Positions 5,250 through 8,484 of a DNA stretch of 8,484 nucleotides are shown one piece after another. The DNA is taken from NCBI GenBank assembly GCA_013214885.1, contig JABSRS010000131.1, positions 1 through 8,484 on the forward strand, read 5' to 3'. The position numbers and the translations under genes are program-made. Below the pieces are notes generated by a model. It saw only the letters and a program-made list of their open reading frames with translations. It had not been told where the DNA came from and did not search any database. Each line of letters starts with the position of its first letter. Positions within the stretch are counted from its first letter, which is position 1. Source of the DNA: Gammaproteobacteria bacterium (GTDB lineage: Bacteria; Pseudomonadota; Gammaproteobacteria; Enterobacterales; Psychrobiaceae).

Positions 5250-5972
5250 ATGAATCATGAAACCACCAAAATTTTAGTTGTTGATGATGATGTTCGTTTA
5301 CGTAGCCTACTTGAGCGTTATTTAGTTGAACAAAATTATCAAGTAAGAACCGCCGCTGATAGTGAGCAAATGGATCGACTAATGGCGCGTGAAAACTTTC
5401 ATATTATGGTGCTTGATTTAATGTTGCCTGGTGAGGATGGTTTAGCAATATGTAGCCGGTTGCGTAAGCACGATAATAATATTCCTATTTTAATGCTAAC
5501 GGCCAAGGGTGATGAGGTTGATCGAATTATTGGACTCGAGTTAGGGGCTGATGACTATTTACCCAAACCCTTTAATCCTCGGGAACTGCTAGCGCGGATT
5601 AAAGCCGTGTTGCGTCGTCGCACCTCTGATATTCCAGGTGCACCATCACAACAACTTGAAAAAGTTGTTTTTGGTGACTTTGAACTTAATTTAGCGACTC
5701 GAGAAATGAGTCGTGGCGATCAGGTGACGTCATTGACTTCGGGTGAATTTGCGGTATTAAAAGCATTGGTTACTAACCCCCGCGAGCCAATGTCTCGCGA
5801 TAAGTTAATGAATTTAGCTCGAGGTCGTGATTACAGCGCGCTGGAACGTAGCATTGATGTTCAAGTGTCTCGGTTACGCAGAATGATTGAACAAGATCCC
5901 GCAAATCCACGCTATATTCAAACGGTTTGGGGATTAGGTTACGTATTTGTTCCTGATGGCAGTGCCGCCTAG
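5250..5972 (+). CDS. ompR: OmpR, osmolarity response regulator
   Basis: DNA-binding response regulator phosphorylated by EnvZ; in enterobacteria it controls porin genes and many envelope functions. It has 240 residues (E. coli 239) and aligns almost end to end. The receiver domain (about 1-125) shows the acidic pair in VDDD (11-14), the phospho-acceptor Asp56 in [12 protein letters not shown] (53-64), Thr84 in LMLTAKG and Lys106 in YLPKPFNP. A linker [13 protein letters not shown] (122-134) leads to the winged-helix DNA-binding domain, with [20 protein letters not shown] (162-181), [20 protein letters not shown] (183-202) with [12 protein letters not shown] (200-211) as the recognition helix, and the wing [14 protein letters not shown] (225-238). 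The stop TAG overlaps the envZ start by one base (TAGTG), so translation is probably coupled. Confidence 0.97.
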   Translation: MNHETTKILVVDDDVRLRSLLERYLVEQNYQVRTAADSEQMDRLMARENFHIMVLDLMLPGEDGLAICSRLRKHDNNIPILMLTAKGDEVDRIIGLELGADDYLPKPFNPRELLARIKAVLRRRTSDIPGAPSQQLEKVVFGDFELNLATREMSRGDQVTSLTSGEFAVLKALVTNPREPMSRDKLMNLARGRDYSALERSIDVQVSRLRRMIEQDPANPRYIQTVWGLGYVFVPDGSAA

Positions 5973-7279
5973 TGAAGCGTTGGTTACCTCGTAGCGCGTT
6001 TGGCCAAACAGCTCTATTAATGGGTTTTTTGTTACTGCTTAATCAGCTTGTTTCTTATGTGACGGTTGCGCGTTATGTGGTTGATCCCAGTTTTAAGCAA
6101 ATAAATCAGCTCTTGGCCAAGCAAATTAAATTGGTTTTTTTGTCACTCCCTGACCAAGGGCGTGAGCAATTACCGCTTTATGAGACGATTAGTGACCAAT
6201 TTAAGGAAGTCACGGGGCTAGAAATATATTCGATTGAGCAAGCATCGGTTAATGGCTTGGATCGGGCGACTTACTATGAGTTTTTATCCCAACAAATGTC
6301 GACATTTCTTGGGGGGGATGCTGAAGTTCGGGTCTCAAAAGAACAAAGCTATATGGTTTGGGTCCGCCCTCCGCAAAACCCCTATGTCTGGATTAAAATT
6401 CCGTTAGAAAAATTTGATGATAGTGAGTTTTCACCACTAACATTCTACCTCATCGTTATTGGCACATTATCTATTGCTGGTGGTTGGTTATTTGCGCGCT
6501 ACCTCACTAAACCGCTGCGTAATCTCCAGCAAGCGGCAAATAAGGTAGCTCACGGCGAATATCCAGAGCGATTAGCCCTGCGGGGTACCTCAGAGGTTGA
6601 AGAGGTAACAAAAGCCTTTAACTCGATGGCACAAGGGATTAAACAACTTGAGGATGATCGGGCATTATTGATGGCGGGTATTTCGCACGACTTACGAACA
6701 CCCTTAACCAGAATTCGCCTGGCGACTGAAATGCTAAGTGACACTGAAGAATTCTTTAAAGAAGGGATCGTCAGTGACATCGAAGACATGGATGAGATTA
6801 TTAATCAATTCATCAGCTATATCCGACTCGATCGAGAAGAGCTGTCTGAGCTGAGTTCGCTCAATGAAGTGATCGAGCAAGAAGTTAATGCTGAAATTGC
6901 CCAAGGGCGTTCAATATCGTTAGATTTGGCAATATTGCCAGAAATAATGGTCAGACCCTTAGGGCTCAGAAGGGTTATTGCCAACTTGCTAGGTAACGCC
7001 TTTCGATACGGCGGTGGTGAGGTTTTTGTCAGCTCTGGTGTGGTCAATAAAAGAAAAGTGTTCTTTATGATCGAAGATAATGGTCCTGGGATTGAAGAAC
7101 ACGACATTGAGCGGCTCTTTAAACCATTTGTACAGGGCGATAATGCACGAGGAGGGCAAGGCAGCGGGTTGGGCCTAGCGATAGTTCAGCGTTTTGTTGG
7201 CCACCACGGTGGCAAAATTAAAATCACCAACCGCCAGCAGGGCGGCCTAGCGGTGATGATTGAATTACCGATTAGCTAG
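5972..7279 (+). CDS. envZ: EnvZ, inner-membrane osmosensor histidine kinase/phosphatase
   Basis: Phosphorylates and dephosphorylates OmpR. It has 435 residues (E. coli 450) and a GTG start overlapping the ompR stop. Order of parts: TM1 (about 11-33); a periplasmic domain (about 34-154) that includes [20 protein letters not shown] (101-120) and [15 protein letters not shown], both recognisable against E. coli EnvZ; TM2 (about 155-177); HAMP (about 178-228); dimerisation and phosphotransfer helices with His239 in [20 protein letters not shown] (235-254); and an ATPase domain with N-box Asn342 ([10 protein letters not shown], 338-347), G1 EDNGPGI (368-374), F-box [10 protein letters not shown] (381-390) and G2 [12 protein letters not shown] (397-408). 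All key catalytic residues are present, so it should be active. A run of seven G at 6311-6317 falls in the periplasmic part. It ends one base from the convergent lipoprotein gene. Confidence 0.96.
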   Translation: MKRWLPRSAFGQTALLMGFLLLLNQLVSYVTVARYVVDPSFKQINQLLAKQIKLVFLSLPDQGREQLPLYETISDQFKEVTGLEIYSIEQASVNGLDRATYYEFLSQQMSTFLGGDAEVRVSKEQSYMVWVRPPQNPYVWIKIPLEKFDDSEFSPLTFYLIVIGTLSIAGGWLFARYLTKPLRNLQQAANKVAHGEYPERLALRGTSEVEEVTKAFNSMAQGIKQLEDDRALLMAGISHDLRTPLTRIRLATEMLSDTEEFFKEGIVSDIEDMDEIINQFISYIRLDREELSELSSLNEVIEQEVNAEIAQGRSISLDLAILPEIMVRPLGLRRVIANLLGNAFRYGGGEVFVSSGVVNKRKVFFMIEDNGPGIEEHDIERLFKPFVQGDNARGGQGSGLGLAIVQRFVGHHGGKIKITNRQQGGLAVMIELPIS

Positions 7280-7280
7280 T

Positions 7281-7718
7281 TTATGACCCTAGTCTAACGA
7301 ATGAACAAGCTTTAAAGTGTGGTGGAATAAGTTGAGCATCGAACCAGTTTTCACCAAATTTTAAGTGATTTTCGTCAACAACATCGACATGGATATTACT
7401 CACTATTTTCCCTTTAATCGCCGCTTCTAATGCGTAGTTACTGCCATTAATTTCCAATACTTTATAACCATAGCGCCAATTGCTTAAGCTGGTGGTACCG
7501 CGCATTGATCTAAAAAAGAAACTGTCGGCATCAACGGTTAGTTCAATAGTGTTAACGTTATCAATATTCTCAACTTGCTGTACTGACATGCTAGCGTCGC
7601 CCGAACAATCCATTTTCCATTGTCCAACCATCTCGGTACTCGATGGATTTGAACATCCGCCTGTCACCAAGACCACTAGACTGGCTAGTGCTGCAATTTT
7701 GTATTTCGATAGTTTCAT
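7281..7718 (-). CDS. Small putative lipoprotein of unknown function (145 aa)
   Basis: I do not recognise this family. I chose the ATG at 7718: it starts a typical signal peptide (MKLSKYKIAALASLVVLVTG) and has GGAT at 7726-7729, seven bases upstream. An earlier ATG at 7808 would put 30 polar residues before the signal. The predicted lipidated Cys22 follows VTGG, a lipobox with Thr at -3 where Leu is usual, so lipidation is likely but not certain. Ser23 at +2 favours the outer membrane. The mature part is about 123 residues with Cys38 and Cys138, which could form a disulphide, and aromatic stretches such as DSFFFRSMRGTTSLSNWRYG (65-84) and FGENWFDAQLIPPHF (121-135), suggesting a small beta-rich domain. 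It lies tail to tail with envZ and is divergent from the peroxiredoxin gene. A Fur-like site lies just upstream. Confidence 0.75.
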   Translation of the reverse strand: MKLSKYKIAALASLVVLVTGGCSNPSSTEMVGQWKMDCSGDASMSVQQVENIDNVNTIELTVDADSFFFRSMRGTTSLSNWRYGYKVLEINGSNYALEAAIKGKIVSNIHVDVVDENHLKFGENWFDAQLIPPHFKACSFVRLGS

Positions 7719-7735
7719 TTTATTTATCCGCGACT

Positions 7736-7754
7736 CATATTGGTTATCATTCTC
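7736..7754 (-). promoter_or_regulatory. Fur-box-like operator of the lipoprotein gene
   Basis: Read on the minus strand, GAGAATGATAACCAATATG matches the 19-bp Fur consensus (GATAATGATAATCATTATC) at 15 of 19 positions by my count. It lies 18-36 bases upstream of the ATG and covers the candidate -10 element, as expected for an iron-responsive repressor site. AT-rich DNA makes chance matches less rare, so this needs a genome-wide score. Confidence 0.5.
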
Positions 7755-7834
7755 GTTAAATTTAAAGATCAAGCAAGTAATACTTGGTCTTTGATTAATG
7801 CAAATCAAGTTGGTTAGAGAAATTAAGTCATACG

Positions 7835-7871
7835 ATAGGTTTTGACTATCGGTTAGTTAGGAAATAATGAT
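7835..7871 (+). promoter_or_regulatory. OxyR-like binding site upstream of the peroxiredoxin gene
   Basis: The OxyR consensus is two copies of ATAGnTnnnAnCTAT spaced by 7 bp. The first half, ATAG-N7-CTAT at 7835-7849, matches 9 of 10 conserved positions. The second, TTAG-N7-TGAT at 7857-7871, matches 6 of 10. The core is a perfect inverted repeat CGATAG/CTATCG (7833-7851). The site abuts a possible -35 (7871-7876), the usual place for OxyR activation, and the gene it precedes is a peroxide-reducing enzyme. Confidence 0.45.
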
Positions 7872-7957
7872 TGTTCATTAAGCTAAAAATTGTCCATACT
7901 GACTGATATCGGATAAGCGTTAACCCAACTCACTCTTAAAATACAGGACATATCACC

Positions 7958-8484
7958 ATGCTAAATGATAAATCAGGCCAGCAAGTACCAAGCGTAACTT
8001 TTAAGACACGTCACAATGATCAGTGGCAAGATGTCACTACCGAGCAGTTATTTGCCAACAAAACCGTGGTTGTTTTTTCCCTACCTGGCGCATTTACTCC
8101 AACATGTTCTGCGACGCACTTGCCGCGATACAACGAACTAGCCCGCGTGTTAAAAGACAATGGCGTTGACGATATCGTTTGTGTATCGGTTAATGATACA
8201 TTTGTGATGAATGCGTGGTTGGCAGATCAAGCGGCGGAAAATATTACGGTTATTCCCGATGGCAACGGAGAGTTTACTCAAGGCATGGGCATGCTGGTGG
8301 ATAAACAAGAAATTGGTTTTGGTAAGCGTAGCTGGCGTTATTCTATGTTGGTCAAAGATGGCGTGATTGAAAAAATGTTCATCGAATCAGAGACTCCAGG
8401 TGACCCTTTCTTAGTGTCGGATGCTGATACCATGCTTAACTACATTAATAGTCAAGCTGCTGCGCCGGTTGATGTTAGCTTGTT
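7958..8484 (+). CDS. Peroxiredoxin-glutaredoxin hybrid (Prx5 domain; 3' end cut by window)
   Basis: Reduces hydrogen and organic peroxides, with electrons delivered from glutathione through its own glutaredoxin domain; soluble, cytoplasmic. The frame runs open to the window end. 175 residues are seen, starting at the ATG preceded by AGGA. The Prx5 core has PGAFTPTC (43-50) with Pro43, Thr47 and peroxidatic Cys50, then [12 protein letters not shown] (51-62), [12 protein letters not shown] (77-88), [17 protein letters not shown] (100-116) and [11 protein letters not shown] (122-132) with catalytic Arg127. After [13 protein letters not shown] (154-166) comes a linker AAAPV and then DVSL, which fits the first strand of a glutaredoxin domain (hybrids such as that of Haemophilus continue into FTKPGCPFC). 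That domain is therefore predicted beyond the edge but not observed. A stand-alone Prx5 would normally end near here. Confidence 0.92.
   Translation, partial: MLNDKSGQQVPSVTFKTRHNDQWQDVTTEQLFANKTVVVFSLPGAFTPTCSATHLPRYNELARVLKDNGVDDIVCVSVNDTFVMNAWLADQAAENITVIPDGNGEFTQGMGMLVDKQEIGFGKRSWRYSMLVKDGVIEKMFIESETPGDPFLVSDADTMLNYINSQAAAPVDVSL

Larger units (their letters stand above)
7719..7957. promoter_or_regulatory. Divergent regulatory region between lipoprotein and peroxiredoxin genes
   Basis: A 239-bp region with no convincing gene but dense symmetry: a Fur-like box (7736-7754), a palindrome with 6-bp arms CAAGTA/TACTTG (7774-7786), an inverted repeat TTGATT/AATCAA (7791-7808) and an OxyR-like site (7835-7871). 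Towards the lipoprotein, TTGATC (7767-7772, reverse) and GATAAC (7743-7748, reverse) at 18 bp form a weak promoter. Towards the peroxiredoxin gene, TTGTTC (7871-7876) with CATACT (7895-7900), or TTGTCC (7890-7895) with GATAAG (7912-7917), are candidates. AGGA at 7945-7948, nine bases before the ATG, is the ribosome-binding site. Confidence 0.45.

Noticed and set aside
6550..7107. Two minus-strand open frames of 79 and 96 residues
   Set aside because: They are antisense to conserved EnvZ kinase motifs, have Ser-rich shadow-like composition and no upstream signals.
7480..7794. A plus-strand frame of 104 residues opposite the lipoprotein gene
   Set aside because: The minus-strand frame has a signal peptide, lipobox Cys and ribosome-binding site; the plus frame has none and would remove the lipoprotein.
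7719..7808. N-terminal extension of the lipoprotein to an upstream ATG at 7808
   Set aside because: It would place 30 polar residues before a good signal peptide and would translate through the promoter and Fur-like box; the ATG at 7718 has its own GGAT site.
7791..7808. FNR-type site (TTGAT...ATCAA)
   Set aside because: The half-sites are separated by 8 bp rather than the 4 bp that FNR requires.
1..8484. tRNA, rRNA, CRISPR arrays, insertion sequences, prophage or defence genes
   Set aside because: I saw no cloverleaf, spaced repeats, transposase or integrase motifs on either strand; nearly all the sequence is accounted for by cellular genes.

Overview
The window looks like a gammaproteobacterial chromosome segment of Shewanella or a close Alteromonadales relative. 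OmpR and GreB closely resemble their enterobacterial counterparts. bioH, tex, greB and ompR-envZ all occur in one stretch, and the last gene is the Prx5-type half of a peroxiredoxin-glutaredoxin hybrid of the Haemophilus/Vibrio/Shewanella kind. The genus call is inference. There are no mobile elements, tRNA, rRNA or CRISPR arrays; this is mostly ordinary core chromosome plus a small accessory-looking cluster.

Layout: (1) 1-332, the 3' end of bioH. (2) 333-2281, a plus-strand cluster: a leader with three back-to-back perfect inverted repeats, an unrecognised soluble protein whose reading frame looks shifted just after its natural start codon, a 94-residue protein made only of the two ends of a flagellar rod/hook protein, and a 289-residue putative zinc metallopeptidase (HEMAH) with a disordered Gln-rich N-terminal half. 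(3) 2278-4575, tex on the minus strand, sharing 4 bp of stop codons with the metallopeptidase gene. (4) 4660-7279, greB, ompR and envZ on the plus strand, with ompR and envZ overlapping by one base. (5) 7281-7718, a small lipoprotein gene on the minus strand, one base from envZ. (6) 7719-7957, a palindrome-rich divergent region with a good Fur-box match before the lipoprotein gene and an OxyR-like site before the peroxiredoxin gene. (7) 7958 to the end, the peroxiredoxin gene, cut by the window edge.

How the genes work together: EnvZ and OmpR form the osmosensing phosphorelay. GreB rescues backtracked RNA polymerase, and Tex is an RNA-binding factor linked to transcription. The lipoprotein and peroxiredoxin genes appear to be controlled from one intergenic region by iron and peroxide signals respectively, which is inference from motif matches. 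The least understood part is the 426-2281 cluster. The rod-like miniprotein and the metallopeptidase are separated by 18 bp and probably act together, possibly with the flagellar export apparatus.

Confidence is high for bioH, tex, greB, ompR, envZ and the peroxiredoxin; moderate for the metallopeptidase, rod-like protein and lipoprotein; low for all promoters and operators.
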